From positions 1 to 34,676 of the forward strand of contig SMVQ01000101.1 of NCBI GenBank assembly GCA_004357655.1: a stretch of DNA of 34,676 nucleotides, given 5' to 3'. This document shows, one piece after another, positions 1 through 9,500 of this stretch (within the stretch, counting starts at the first letter, position 1; each line of letters starts with the position of its first letter). A program made the position numbers and the translations under genes. Below the pieces are notes generated by a model. It saw only the letters and a list, made by a program, of their open reading frames with translations. It was not told where the DNA came from and did not search any database. The DNA is from Planctomycetota bacterium (GTDB taxonomy: Bacteria > Planctomycetota > UBA1135 > GCA-002686595).

Positions 1-2
1 CC

Positions 3-416
3 GGCATGGCCCTCGCCAACCTGCTCAGCCTGTCGGCCTGGGGGCGCTTCGGCGACCGCGTCGGACACCGGCGCGCGCTGGGCCTCTGCGGGATCGGCAG
101 CGCCGTGGCGCTCCTCGTCCAGGCCGCTGTGCCCGCCTACCTCGCGCTCTTCCTCGCGCGCCTCCTCTTCGGGGTGGCGATGGCCGGCGTCGGGCCGCTC
201 GCGTTCGGCCTGGTGGCGGGGGAGGTCGCCGTCGACCGTCGCGGCGGTGCCTTCGGGCTCGTGTTCAGCGCGCGCACCCTCGCGGTCGCGGTCGGTGGCA
301 TGACGGGCGGCGTGGTCTCCTCGCTCATCGGCATCCGCGGCGTCATGTTCATCGGCGCCACCCTGATCGCCGCGGCCCTCCTCGTGCAGTCGCGCTCCAA
401 ACAGATCACGGACTGA
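3..416 (+). CDS. MFS-family transporter, 3' end only
   Basis: This is the C-terminal part of a membrane transporter whose 5' end lies outside the window. The frame is open from base 3. About 137 residues are visible, with Ala/Leu/Val-rich hydrophobic stretches that fit four or five transmembrane helices. An early stretch reads GRFGDRVGHRRAL, which matches the cytoplasmic loop motif of the major facilitator superfamily (G-x3-D-R-x-G-x-R-R). In a 12-helix carrier this repeat sits between helices 8 and 9, so roughly the last third of the protein is present. The substrate cannot be inferred. The stop codon overlaps by 11 bp the 3' end of the convergent hydrolase gene, so no separate terminator fits between them. 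Confidence 0.75.
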   Translation, partial: GMALANLLSLSAWGRFGDRVGHRRALGLCGIGSAVALLVQAAVPAYLALFLARLLFGVAMAGVGPLAFGLVAGEVAVDRRGGAFGLVFSARTLAVAVGGMTGGVVSSLIGIRGVMFIGATLIAAALLVQSRSKQITD

Positions 417-1311
417 CGGGCTCCGGCCACTCCTCGGCGAGGATGCGCCGCGCGTTGTCGGTGTCTTGACGCGCGCGCCTGCCCCCGCTCGAACCGCGCT
501 GTCGCGCGACGGCCGCGGCGGCCTCCCGGACGACCCCTTCGCGGCTGCGCCCACCCGTGATCTCGGCGCGGACGCGATCCCGGAGGAACGCGAACGTGCG
601 CGCCTCCAGGTCGATCGCGGCGAGGACCGCGTCGGCGCCCTCGATGGGGTCGTTGTGGGCGGGCAGGATGCGAGTGACGCCTTCGGACTCGCACCACCCG
701 CGCATCGTGGCGAGCGCCGACTCGAAGGCGCGGGCCTCCCAACGGCAGTACGCGAGGCCGGGCGAGACGAGGTAATCCGCGGTGCAGAGCGTCCGGAGCG
801 CTGGGATCCAGACGACGCTCGTGCAGTTCGAGTGGCCCGGAAGAAAGCGCATCTCGGCGGTGAGGTCGCCGATCGTGAATGTGCACCGTTCGTCGAAGAC
901 GATGTCCGCTTCGGGGTACCGGAAGCCCTCGTCCTCGACACCGAGCTGCTCGTCGATCTTGCGCTTCGTGGCGAGGATGCGCGTCCGGGCCGCTTCGGAC
1001 TTCTCGACGCCGGCGCGCGGGAACACGATGCGCGCGCCGGGGAAGCGCATCCACCCGCGGATGTGATCGTGATGGGAGTGCGTGACGGCGACGTGCGTGA
1101 CGCGCCGCGGCAGGCGGCCGGCGCGCTCGCACACGGCGCGGCGCAGAGCCTCGATCTCGTCGGGGTAGATCCCGGGGTCGACGACGCAGGCTTCGTCGCC
1201 GTCGAAGAAGCCGATCGCGTTGAAGTTCCAGAAGCGGCTCCGCAGCACGACGACCGGGTCCGCGGGGCTCCCGTGTTCGAGGAACCGGAACGTCTCGACT
1301 GCGCTCGTCAT
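406..1311 (-). CDS. Metallo-beta-lactamase-fold hydrolase
   Basis: A 301-aa probable cytoplasmic metal-dependent hydrolase of the MBL-fold superfamily. The metal-binding residues are visible: H78-x-H80-x-D82-H83 in THSHHDH, H160 in LPGHSN, D179 in CTADYL and H219 in LPAHND. This is the full glyoxalase-II-like dinuclear set. The C-terminal 60 residues are Arg/Ala-rich and probably helical, as in MBL proteins that carry a C-terminal helical extension. The substrate is unknown; a thioester or phosphoester hydrolase is possible. No signal peptide is seen. It starts 7 bp after the DUF6687-like gene stops, so the two are probably co-transcribed. Its 3' end overlaps the convergent MFS gene. Confidence 0.85.
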   Translation of the reverse strand: MTSAVETFRFLEHGSPADPVVVLRSRFWNFNAIGFFDGDEACVVDPGIYPDEIEALRRAVCERAGRLPRRVTHVAVTHSHHDHIRGWMRFPGARIVFPRAGVEKSEAARTRILATKRKIDEQLGVEDEGFRYPEADIVFDERCTFTIGDLTAEMRFLPGHSNCTSVVWIPALRTLCTADYLVSPGLAYCRWEARAFESALATMRGWCESEGVTRILPAHNDPIEGADAVLAAIDLEARTFAFLRDRVRAEITGGRSREGVVREAAAAVARQRGSSGGRRARQDTDNARRILAEEWPEPVSP

Positions 1312-1318
1312 CCGGCCG

Positions 1319-2392
1319 TCACGGGCGCGGGTACGCCGCCGATTCTTCGGGGAACACCCACGTGGCGCGCAGCGCGTCGACGAGGTGCGCCTTCACGGTC
1401 TCGGGCGCGAGCGCGCTAGGGCGCAGGACCGGCGCGGCGTGTTCCTCGAACGTCTCGAAGTCCGGCGTCCCGAACCACAGCTCCGGCGAGGCACCCGTGA
1501 CGGGCTGGAACCGCCAAGCGACTTCAGCCGTGGTGGGCGTGCCCTCGAGGGCGTTCAGTTCTTCCGCCAGGGCGCCGAGATCCGGGCGCGGCAGGGCGCG
1601 GATCGTCACGAGCTCGAACCACGAGAACGTGCCCAGGAGGAACCGGTAGGTCACGCCCCCTGCGATGCCGCCCAGCACGAGGACGCGGTCACCGCCGTTC
1701 GCGAAGAGGGCGTGGCGGCCCGGGTCGAACACGGCCGCCCCTCCGGCGCGGCTCGATACGGTGCCGGGCGGAGCCGTCCAGACGACCAGGTCCAGGTGCA
1801 CGAGCTCGTCCTTGGCGCACTGCGCGAGGTCCCGGAGATCGGCCTGCAGCGCAGCGAGCTCGGGCTCCCAGAGACCGCGCAGGTCGTCCGCCTCGCCATC
1901 CAGGATGCCCGCGAAGCGCTCCAGCGTCTCACGCGTGCACAGCTCGTACCGCGCCTCGTCCGTGAGCCCCGCGAACCGCTCGCGCCACGGCGAGCGCTCC
2001 GGGTCGCGGAGCCCCGTCACGATCGCGTCGACGACGAACGCCGGCTCGGAAGGGAACGCGAAGAAGTCACCCGCCGCCGCGGCCTCGAGCAACTTCTCCG
2101 CGCGCGGCAGCGCCAGCTCGGGGTAGCGCAGGGCGAACATCGAGCACACGCCGTCCGTGTCGAGGTGGTTGTTCGCGAGCGCCACGCAGCCCTCCGCGAG
2201 CTCCGCCTGCCGCCCGTCGGGGAGGCGCGCGAACGCGAGCGCGATGCCCGTCGAGAGGTCGTGCTTCAGCTCCGTGGGCGTCGTGTTCCCGGGCCAGTGC
2301 GAGAGGTTCAGGCCCGGCGCGTTCCAAGCGCCGTCCACGCTCACGACCCGGTCCGGCCCTGGCTCGAGGAGGATGCGGATAGGGAGGTCCAT
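1319..2392 (-). CDS. DUF6687-like protein with DHH-like motif
   Basis: A 357-aa protein without signal peptide or membrane segment. The N-terminal part has LSHWPGNTTPTELKHDLST followed by ANNHLDTDG (residues 73-81). From memory this matches proteins annotated as DUF6687, and the N-H-x-D-x-D-G pattern resembles the metal-binding DHD loop of DHH-family phosphoesterases. The middle part (DFFAFPSEPAFVVDAIVTGLRDPERSPW) also agrees with that family. The substrate is unknown. The gene lies 30 bp after the TPR lipoprotein gene and 7 bp before the MBL hydrolase gene on the same strand, which suggests one operon. The family call rests on remembered motifs, not on a search. Confidence 0.7.
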   Translation of the reverse strand: MDLPIRILLEPGPDRVVSVDGAWNAPGLNLSHWPGNTTPTELKHDLSTGIALAFARLPDGRQAELAEGCVALANNHLDTDGVCSMFALRYPELALPRAEKLLEAAAAGDFFAFPSEPAFVVDAIVTGLRDPERSPWRERFAGLTDEARYELCTRETLERFAGILDGEADDLRGLWEPELAALQADLRDLAQCAKDELVHLDLVVWTAPPGTVSSRAGGAAVFDPGRHALFANGGDRVLVLGGIAGGVTYRFLLGTFSWFELVTIRALPRPDLGALAEELNALEGTPTTAEVAWRFQPVTGASPELWFGTPDFETFEEHAAPVLRPSALAPETVKAHLVDALRATWVFPEESAAYPRP

Positions 2393-2422
2393 GGGTCGGG
2401 GTGCGCGCGCTGCCCGCAGGCT

Positions 2423-4090
2423 TCAATACGGATCGGAGATACCGTCCGCGAGCCGCTCGAGGTTGTTCCCGGCGTCTCTCCGGGCGGTCTCGGCGAGCTG
2501 CCGGTCTTCGTCGGAGATGCCGGCGTCCGCGAGCAGGGCCTGTGCCTCGGCGAGCGCCTGCTCGTACATGGCCTTCGCCCTGTCCGGGTCGCGCTTCAGG
2601 TAGTAGTGGAGGATCACCGCGCCGTCGTTCAGGAGGTGCGGCTTGTCCGGCGCAAGCTCGCGCGCCGTCTCGTACGCGGCGAGCGCCCGTTCGTAGTGCG
2701 CGGCCGCCGATCCACGCTCCGCAGCCTCCTCGCTGGCCGCGAGCGCGGCTCCCGCGTCGCGGCTGAACAGGCCCAGGTTGTCCCAGTACAGCCAGTTCTC
2801 GGGCAAGGCGCCCACGCGTACTTCGCACAGGAACGTCGCGTCGACGGGGCGCTCCGCGCTCGAGCACCAGCCCACCATCCAGTCGAGGACCTCCAGGTTG
2901 AACTCGCGGTTCGAGTTGATGCTGGCGACGAGGTTCGCCGGCTCCGCCGTCCAGTTCTTCCGGAGGGCGGCGATGGCGCCGTCGTAGTCCGCCTGGTGGT
3001 AGCGCGCGAGGCCGATGTAGTACCAGGCGTTCAGGAACTCGGGCCACTTCTCCACGGCCTTCCCGAACGCCGTCTCGGCCGCCGCGTGCTCGTCCGCGGC
3101 GAAGTTGCCGAAGCCGAGCCACCAGAGGAGCGTCGCATCCGCCTGCGAGCTCGCGCCGTGGCGCTGCACGAATTTCTCGGCTCCCTCGGTCAGCGCGGCG
3201 AGGAACGTCGCGCTCGACTCGGGCGTCGAGAGCCAGTTGTGGAGGTCGCCGAAGCTCACCTCCGACGGCTGCCAGCCCATCGCCTCCGCGAAGGCGTCCG
3301 CGGCGGCCGCGAGCTCTTCCCGCCACACGTGACAGAGGCCGAGCTGGTTGTGGATCCGCGCGGCGAGGCGCTCAGCCGCGGGCGAGCCCGGCCGGCCCAG
3401 GGCGAGCAGGGCGCTCCGGAACTCGGTGACGGTCTCCCGCCACAAGCCGTCCGCCTCCTCCGCCCGGCGCTCGTCGCCGCGCGCCGCCGAGTAGTGCGAG
3501 AAGAGGATGCGGCCGAGCGTGTAGTGCGCTTGTGGACTCCCCGGAGCGAGCGCGGCGGCCTGCGCGGCCGCGACACGCGCGGTCTCGAGATCCTGGGCGT
3601 ACCACGCCGCCTCCGCGAGCGCGAGGAAGCCGTCGTCGAACGTCCGCGGGTCCGCGTCGGTGGCGCGCTTCAAGAAGAGCGTCGCGTCCTGGAACGCGAA
3701 GCCGATCGAGCCGTCCTGGACGCCGGCCGCGAGGTGCCCCTTGCCGCGCAGGAAGGACGCCATGCCGTAGAGATAGTCCCCACCGGCGCTCTCGCGGTCG
3801 GCTTGCGGCAAGGCGTCGATGAGATCCATCGTGTCGTTCAGGCTCCCCGTCTCCATCATCGCGCGCAGGACCCAGACGCGGGTGCTGAAGGCGCCGCCCG
3901 AATCCACGTGCGCGCGCACGAAGACCGATCGGGCCTCGTCGGCCAGGCCCTGCGCGAGCAGCTTCTTGCCCGCGATGACGAGCTCGTGGACGCGTTGGTC
4001 CGCGGGGGGCGTGCTCGCGCAAGCCGTGACCGTGAGGGTCGGCGTCGCGTAGACGGCGGCCAGCAGGAGGATGGAGAGCGTGCGATTCAT
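2423..4090 (-). CDS. TPR-repeat lipoprotein (paralogue 1)
   Basis: A 555-aa secreted, probably lipid-anchored TPR protein. The frame is open for 50 codons upstream, but that extension is Arg/Pro-rich. I chose the ATG at 4088-4090 because it gives a signal peptide, MNRTLSILLLAAVYATP, followed by the lipobox VTAC. The rest is helical with TPR-like units, for example AWYYIGLARYHQADYDGAIAAL and AHYERALAAYETARELAPDKP. The C-terminal part shares LAPD, ND, I..YYL..D and the RDxxxxL spacing with the neighbouring 700-aa protein, so the two look like tandem paralogues. Such proteins usually act as scaffolds; no partner is evident. No Shine-Dalgarno sequence is visible before the start. Confidence 0.8.
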   Translation of the reverse strand: MNRTLSILLLAAVYATPTLTVTACASTPPADQRVHELVIAGKKLLAQGLADEARSVFVRAHVDSGGAFSTRVWVLRAMMETGSLNDTMDLIDALPQADRESAGGDYLYGMASFLRGKGHLAAGVQDGSIGFAFQDATLFLKRATDADPRTFDDGFLALAEAAWYAQDLETARVAAAQAAALAPGSPQAHYTLGRILFSHYSAARGDERRAEEADGLWRETVTEFRSALLALGRPGSPAAERLAARIHNQLGLCHVWREELAAAADAFAEAMGWQPSEVSFGDLHNWLSTPESSATFLAALTEGAEKFVQRHGASSQADATLLWWLGFGNFAADEHAAAETAFGKAVEKWPEFLNAWYYIGLARYHQADYDGAIAALRKNWTAEPANLVASINSNREFNLEVLDWMVGWCSSAERPVDATFLCEVRVGALPENWLYWDNLGLFSRDAGAALAASEEAAERGSAAAHYERALAAYETARELAPDKPHLLNDGAVILHYYLKRDPDRAKAMYEQALAEAQALLADAGISDEDRQLAETARRDAGNNLERLADGISDPY

Positions 4091-4151
4091 CGTGGACAGT
4101 CGCCTGGGAGGGAGGAGGAGGGGCCGGGGTGCGGACGGCGTACGGTCCGGT

Positions 4152-6254
4152 TCAACGCCGGTCGCGCGTCCAGACCATGCGGTCCAGCATGCGGTCGAGC
4201 GCCTCGCGCGCGCCCGGCTCGCCGGCGAGCAGCCGTTCACAGGCGGCGATGAGGGGCTCGAGCCCGGCTCGGGAGTCGCGGGGATCGATCTCGAAGCACC
4301 TTGCGAGCCACTCTCTCGCCCTTGCCGGCTGGTTCTTCAAGTGGATGTTGAGCACGCCGAGGTTCTGGTGGGCGTCACCGTAGGCCTCGCGCAGCGAGTC
4401 GAGAGCGGCGACGCGGGCTTCGAGCTCGCCCGCGAGCTCGTCCACGAGTGCCGCGAACGGTCCCATCGTCTCCAGCTCGGATGCGCCCTCTGAGTCCGCG
4501 AGCTCCTGGAAGCGCTCGGCGAACGGGCCCCGCAGCACGTTCTCCTCCGTCACGGCGGCGACCTCGGCCTCGAAGTCCGCGACCGCGGCCTGCATGGCCG
4601 GGACCTGTCGCGCGCCCGCCTCGACGGCGCGCAAGAGGTAGCGCTCCGCCGCCTCGACGTCCGTGCCGAGGTAGTAGGCCATGATGAGCCCCGTGTCGTT
4701 CACGACGCGCACGTCGTCCGGGGCGAGGCGCGAAGCATCGACGTAGGCGTCGTAGCTCTTGAGCATGAGCTCCCACGCCCGGCCCTGGAGCCGCTCGGCC
4801 TCCTGCTCGAGCTCGGACCGCGTCACCGGATCCGCCTCTTCGCGCGCCCTCGAGCGGGTGCCCCGCGCCTGATACTCGAGCAGGACCGCCGTGTCCCGGT
4901 TGAAGAAGCCCGCGTTATTGGCGAAGTCCGGATCGTCCGGATCGTAGACGTGCAGGTAGTCGTAGATGGCCGCGGCGTTGCCCTGAGCGGCCGCGTCGTC
5001 CTGCTCGTCGCTGTACCGGCTGGCGACGAACTGGAGGCCCATCACGCCGGAGAGCAGGCTGCCCTCGATCTTCCAGGCGAGCCCGTCCTCGACGACGTCT
5101 CGCATGGCGAGAAACGCATCCTTCGCCCCCTGCAGCTCGCCCTGGTTGAATCGACACCAGCCGACGGCATTCGGGCACATCACCTCGTAGGCCTTGCAGC
5201 TCGCCTCGTAGTCGGGTTCGAGCTCGCGGCTGCGCCGGAACGACTCCGCGGCGCGCTGGAACCCCGCGCGGCTGTCCTGTCCGGCGGAGAGGTCCGCGAG
5301 CGCCTGATCGAACGTCTCGCGCGCGAGGTACCAGGCGCCGAGCGCGACGTCGCCGTGGCGCTCGTTGAAGCGCTCGTAGGCTGCGATCACACCGGCGCGA
5401 CCGTGCAACTCGCGCGCGAGCTCGGCGAGCCGCGAGTGCAGTCCCGCGTCGTCGGGCGCGAGGTCGAGCCCGCGCTCGATCGTCTGCACGGCCTCCTCGG
5501 TGCGCCCCTCCCACTGGTACAGGTTCGCGAGCTGGGCCCAGGCCCACGGGTCCTCCGGCGTCCGCCCGAGCACCCGCCCGAGGTAGTCCTCGGTGAGCGC
5601 GAACGGCTCGCTCGCGTCCTCTTCGGCGGCACGCAGCTCGCGGTACACGTCGAACGAGGCCTCGGCTGCGACGCGCTCGGGCAGCACGTCGAGCGCCGGC
5701 CGCGGCCCCACGTTCTCGATGAACTCGAGCCCGCGCCGCGCGTAATCGAGTGCCTGCGTGGGATCCGGCGTCATGCGCGCGGCCCGGCTCGCCGCGAACA
5801 CGGCTTCGACCCCGTGGCCGCGCCGCAGCGCCTCCTCGAAGTTGCCGAGCGCGTCCGCGTAGAAGAAGCCCGGTTGGCTGTCCGTGGGCGCCGTCTCGAA
5901 CGCGGCCTGCCCGCGCAGGTACCAGGCCTCGGCGTTCCGGGGCTCGAGCTCGAGCGCGTCATCGAGCGGCAGGAGTGCGTCGCGCGCCCGACCCGCCGCG
6001 AGCAGCTCGCGCGCCTCGGCGAGGCGCTCCGCGACGAGCATGCCCGCGAGGATGGCGCGCGCCTGCTCGTAGTCGCGCGCGCGGATCGCAGCGATCGCGT
6101 CCTCGCCCGCCTGCCGGCGCTCACGCGGCGCGGCCGCTTCGGGGGCCCGGGGACCGGGCTCGGAGGTTGCACTCGGGTCGGCCTCGTCGTCCCCGGTAAG
6201 TGTGGGGCAGGCGAGGCTCGCGAGGAGGATGAGGGGGAGGATGGGAACGGGCAT
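4152..6254 (-). CDS. TPR-repeat lipoprotein (paralogue 2)
   Basis: A 700-aa secreted protein with repeated TPR-like helix pairs. The N-terminus MPVPILPLILLASLAC is a short lipoprotein-type signal peptide, although the residue at -3 is Ser rather than the usual Leu. An Asp/Glu-rich linker follows. TPR-like units are visible at LLPLDDALELEPRNAEAWYL, AQLANLYQWEGRTEEAVQTI and HQNLGVLNIHLKNQPARARE. The block NNAGFFNRDTAVLL plus LAPDDVRVVNDTGLIMAYYL corresponds to DNLGLFSRDAGAAL plus LAPDKPHLLNDGAVILHYYL in the downstream gene, so they probably arose by duplication. It is the first gene of a four-gene minus-strand run with gaps of 61, 30 and 7 bp. The function is unknown. Confidence 0.8.
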   Translation of the reverse strand: MPVPILPLILLASLACPTLTGDDEADPSATSEPGPRAPEAAAPRERRQAGEDAIAAIRARDYEQARAILAGMLVAERLAEARELLAAGRARDALLPLDDALELEPRNAEAWYLRGQAAFETAPTDSQPGFFYADALGNFEEALRRGHGVEAVFAASRAARMTPDPTQALDYARRGLEFIENVGPRPALDVLPERVAAEASFDVYRELRAAEEDASEPFALTEDYLGRVLGRTPEDPWAWAQLANLYQWEGRTEEAVQTIERGLDLAPDDAGLHSRLAELARELHGRAGVIAAYERFNERHGDVALGAWYLARETFDQALADLSAGQDSRAGFQRAAESFRRSRELEPDYEASCKAYEVMCPNAVGWCRFNQGELQGAKDAFLAMRDVVEDGLAWKIEGSLLSGVMGLQFVASRYSDEQDDAAAQGNAAAIYDYLHVYDPDDPDFANNAGFFNRDTAVLLEYQARGTRSRAREEADPVTRSELEQEAERLQGRAWELMLKSYDAYVDASRLAPDDVRVVNDTGLIMAYYLGTDVEAAERYLLRAVEAGARQVPAMQAAVADFEAEVAAVTEENVLRGPFAERFQELADSEGASELETMGPFAALVDELAGELEARVAALDSLREAYGDAHQNLGVLNIHLKNQPARAREWLARCFEIDPRDSRAGLEPLIAACERLLAGEPGAREALDRMLDRMVWTRDRR

Positions 6255-6593
6255 GGACGGGCCGAGCGGACACGCGGGTGCGTGCTACGGGGTGGGGGCG
6301 ACGAGCGGGCATTCTACGCAGCCGTCCGCGCGCCGGCCGAGGGGGCCGGCCCGTGGATGGGTCGCGGGGCTGCCGTGCTCGGGCGCCTCGGCCGGCGTCG
6401 CCCGCACGGGAAACTAGCGCGCTGCCCACCGGCGGTCACACGCTGACGGCCCCCGGGACGACGCCCCGGCCCACGAGCCTTCGATCGTCGACTACTTTAG
6501 AGGAAGATGATGCTTCAGCAAGCGTCCCTACGGAGGCCGCAGTGCCGCAATCGGGGCCGCCCGACGGCCCGCCACGCAGCCCGACTCCACCGC
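6255..6593. other. Divergent intergenic region
   Basis: This gap separates two divergently transcribed lipoprotein genes. On the minus strand TAGAAT (6311-6316) is a possible -10 box for the TPR operon, but no -35 box lies at the right distance. On the plus strand GAGGAAG (6500-6506) sits just before ATG codons at 6507 and 6510 that are in frame with the Ig-like gene. Those 28-29 upstream codons have poor GC3 and would put an odd extension before the signal peptide, so I treat them as leader. The rest is GC-rich with short inverted repeats. Confidence 0.4.
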
Positions 6594-9500
6594 ATGACCG
6601 ACCGATCCCCCCTCTCGCTCCCTTCGTGGATCAGGGCCCGACCGCGGGCGAGCCTGCTCGCGCTCGCGCTCCTGCCCCTCCCGTTCGTCCTCGGGAGCTG
6701 CGACAACCCCTCCTGCGTGTTCGGTGGCATATGCGGAGGCGGCGGCGGGAATCCCTCGGGGGCGGCCGCCGCCGGCACGATCGCCGTGGGCGACTACATC
6801 CAGAACGGTGCCCCCTCGATCACCAGCGTCTTCCCGCAAGGCCTGGACGCGCACTCCGACTCGGTCATCGTGCTCGAGGTCTCCGAGAGCCTGAACCCCG
6901 GTTCGCTGTTCAACGCGTTCGAGGTGGTCGACTCGCTCCTGGGCGTGCCCGTTCCGATCCTGCAACCGCCGGCCCTCGTCGGCGACGGGCGGCTCGTCAT
7001 CCTCGCGCCCTTGGCGGGCCTCGTGGAGGGCACGTCGTACATCGTGCGCTTCACGGAGGGGGCGCAGGTCGCCGACCTCACCGGGCAGGTGATCGCGCAG
7101 GGCCTCAACCCCGACATCGGGAGCTTCAGCGTGTCCAACACGCTGCCCGGCGAGCCGCGCGTGGTCGCGACGTGGCCGCCCGCGGATGCCGCGCGTATCA
7201 GTGACCTCACCGAGATCGCGGTCGTGTTCGATCGCAAGATGAAGGCGGGTTCGTTCAACAACGATTCATGGGTGGTGACCGTCGACGGGCTCGAGCCCCT
7301 GGAGAATCCGTCGCCCTTCCCGCTCATCGCCCTGGGCGGGGTCTTCCCCGTGACGGTCGATCAGGTGTTTCGCTGGCGCAGCGTCGATGGCGACGGGGTG
7401 CCCGTCTCGCTCGGCGAGGGGGGGGCTGTCGAGCTCGTGCTCTCGCCGGAGGGCGATGAACTGGAGGCCCAGGACAAGACGTTCCTGCCGACGGAGACGA
7501 TCGAGTTCGAGCTCCTGCCGTTCTCGGTCCCGGCCCTCGTGTTCAAGCACCTGCTCTCCGAGCCCGAAGACGCGATCGGTGGCCCGAACCTCCTGGGTGG
7601 CGGCGACGTCGTCCAGATCGAGCTGCTCGAGCCGAGCGCGGACGGCGACTCGCTCGAGGTCTTCCTCGTCGGGGGCGACCCGAGCTTCAGCGGGATGGGT
7701 GCGGCGCCCTTGATCGCACTCGCCCGGACCGTGTCGATACCCGGGGGGGCGACGACCCTGTTCCTGGATGGGGACGACCTGGACCTGCTCGCGGAGACCT
7801 CGCCGCTCGAGGGGCGCCTGGCCGGTGGCCCGATCCAGATCGCAGTGATGCTCGAGCGCGGCAACGATCGGAGCGCGGTGCAACTGTTCGACGCGGACCT
7901 CGACGGCGAGCCCGGGCCGCAGTCGGTGATCTTCGACGTGACGGCGCCGAGGGTGCTCGGCCTCTCGACCTCGGGCAGCGTCACCGCGACCTTCGTCTCG
8001 GACGTGCGCGACCTCGTGATCGTGGGGCGGGCGAGCGAGCAGCTGCGCAGGGTCGAGGTCGTGACGCCTGCGAGTGGCGACAACGGCTTGTTCCCGCCCG
8101 TCGTCTCTTCCGACTCGGACGGACTCTTCGTCGCCGCCCCCGTGCCCGTCGGGCTGGTCGACCCGGGTGCGGGTCCCATCCAGTACACGATTCAAGTCTA
8201 CGATCGGGCCCTCAACCCCGCGACGAGTACGGTGATGGGGGACTTCACCCAGATCGGTGTCGTCGCCTCGACCCCGATCGGCGGCACGCTCGAGGTCGAC
8301 GTCTTCGACGCGACGACGCTGGCGCTCATGCCCGGCGCCAACGTGATGGTCCACGAGGACAATGGCGGCACGATCTCGGTCGTGGGGGCGGTGCTCACCG
8401 ACGCCGCCGGCCATGCGACGATCACGGGCATCGGCGGCGGCGACGTCATCGTGACCGTCGACCTCGTCGGCTTCGACCTGTTCACGTTCGACGACGTCCC
8501 CGGCAAGCAATTCCAGGTGCCCCTCCAGCCGACGGGGCTCGGGAACGCACTCGTCGAGGGCGACGTCCTGGCCGCGTTCACGGCCAACATCAGTGGCGCG
8601 ACGAATCGCATCGCCGACACGCGGCTCTCCGATCCGGGCGACGCGTTCTACCCGGTCGACAACTGCACGGTGGACATGTCGACGGTCCCGCCGGGTTTCC
8701 GCTGCGGCTACGGGCCCGAGGTCGTTCTGCCGCGGCGACTCGGGGCGCGCACGTTCGTGTCCGCGGACTTCGCCCAGACGCTCTTCACCTTCAACCCAAC
8801 GGTCTTCCTGAAAGCGATCGATATTGGTTTGCCGATGGCTCCGATCGGCCCGGGCGACACGGAGGACGAGGACATCGACGTCGAGAACCTGCTGATCTTC
8901 CTCGGCCAGGATGAGCAGGCGAAGGACGGTCCGACGATCACCCTCGACCCCGCGGCGGCCGTGAATCTGGGCCCCCTCGCAGGCGACCCGGGCGTCGCGA
9001 TCCAGGGCGTCTCGCCCGGCACAGTGGGGGCCGTGACGGTCGGGATCGGCCTCGCTTTCGACGACGTCCCCGGCCTCTGGACCGTGCGCGGCGCATACGC
9101 CGGGGTGGCCGATCCCGTCACGGGGGAGCTCGTGCGCGAGGGCACGATCGAGGCGGACCTCCTGCTGCGCACCGAGCTCGTGGACGTCGACGGGGCGCGC
9201 TCCGGACGCCGACCGCGGTTCTCGGACCTGCCTCCACTCGGGACCGATCTCAGGCCGCCCCCGGTGCCCGTCCAGCGCGCGCCGGCCCCCGGCGCCGGCT
9301 CCGGTGGATCGACCTACAATGTCGTCTTCGACGACGTGATCCTGGACGCCACCGGCGAGGACGGCCTCTACCGCGTCGAGCTCACGGATACGACCGGTCG
9401 GAGCTGGCAGTTGTGGACGCCCGACCGCGCGGGCGGTGGAGGCTCGGACCGGGCCAAGGTGCTGGTGCCCGACATCGGACCCCTCGGGGGCAACCCGCTG

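Noticed and set aside
1220-4252. 1010-codon open frame on the plus strand opposite the TPR, DUF6687 and MBL genes
   Set aside because: Arg/Glu/Val-rich antisense shadow of high-GC genes; no motifs, while the minus strand has clear families.
6507-6593. Upstream in-frame ATGs of the Ig-like lipoprotein
   Set aside because: A good ribosome site precedes them, but the codons have low GC3 and would put 28-29 extra residues before the signal peptide.
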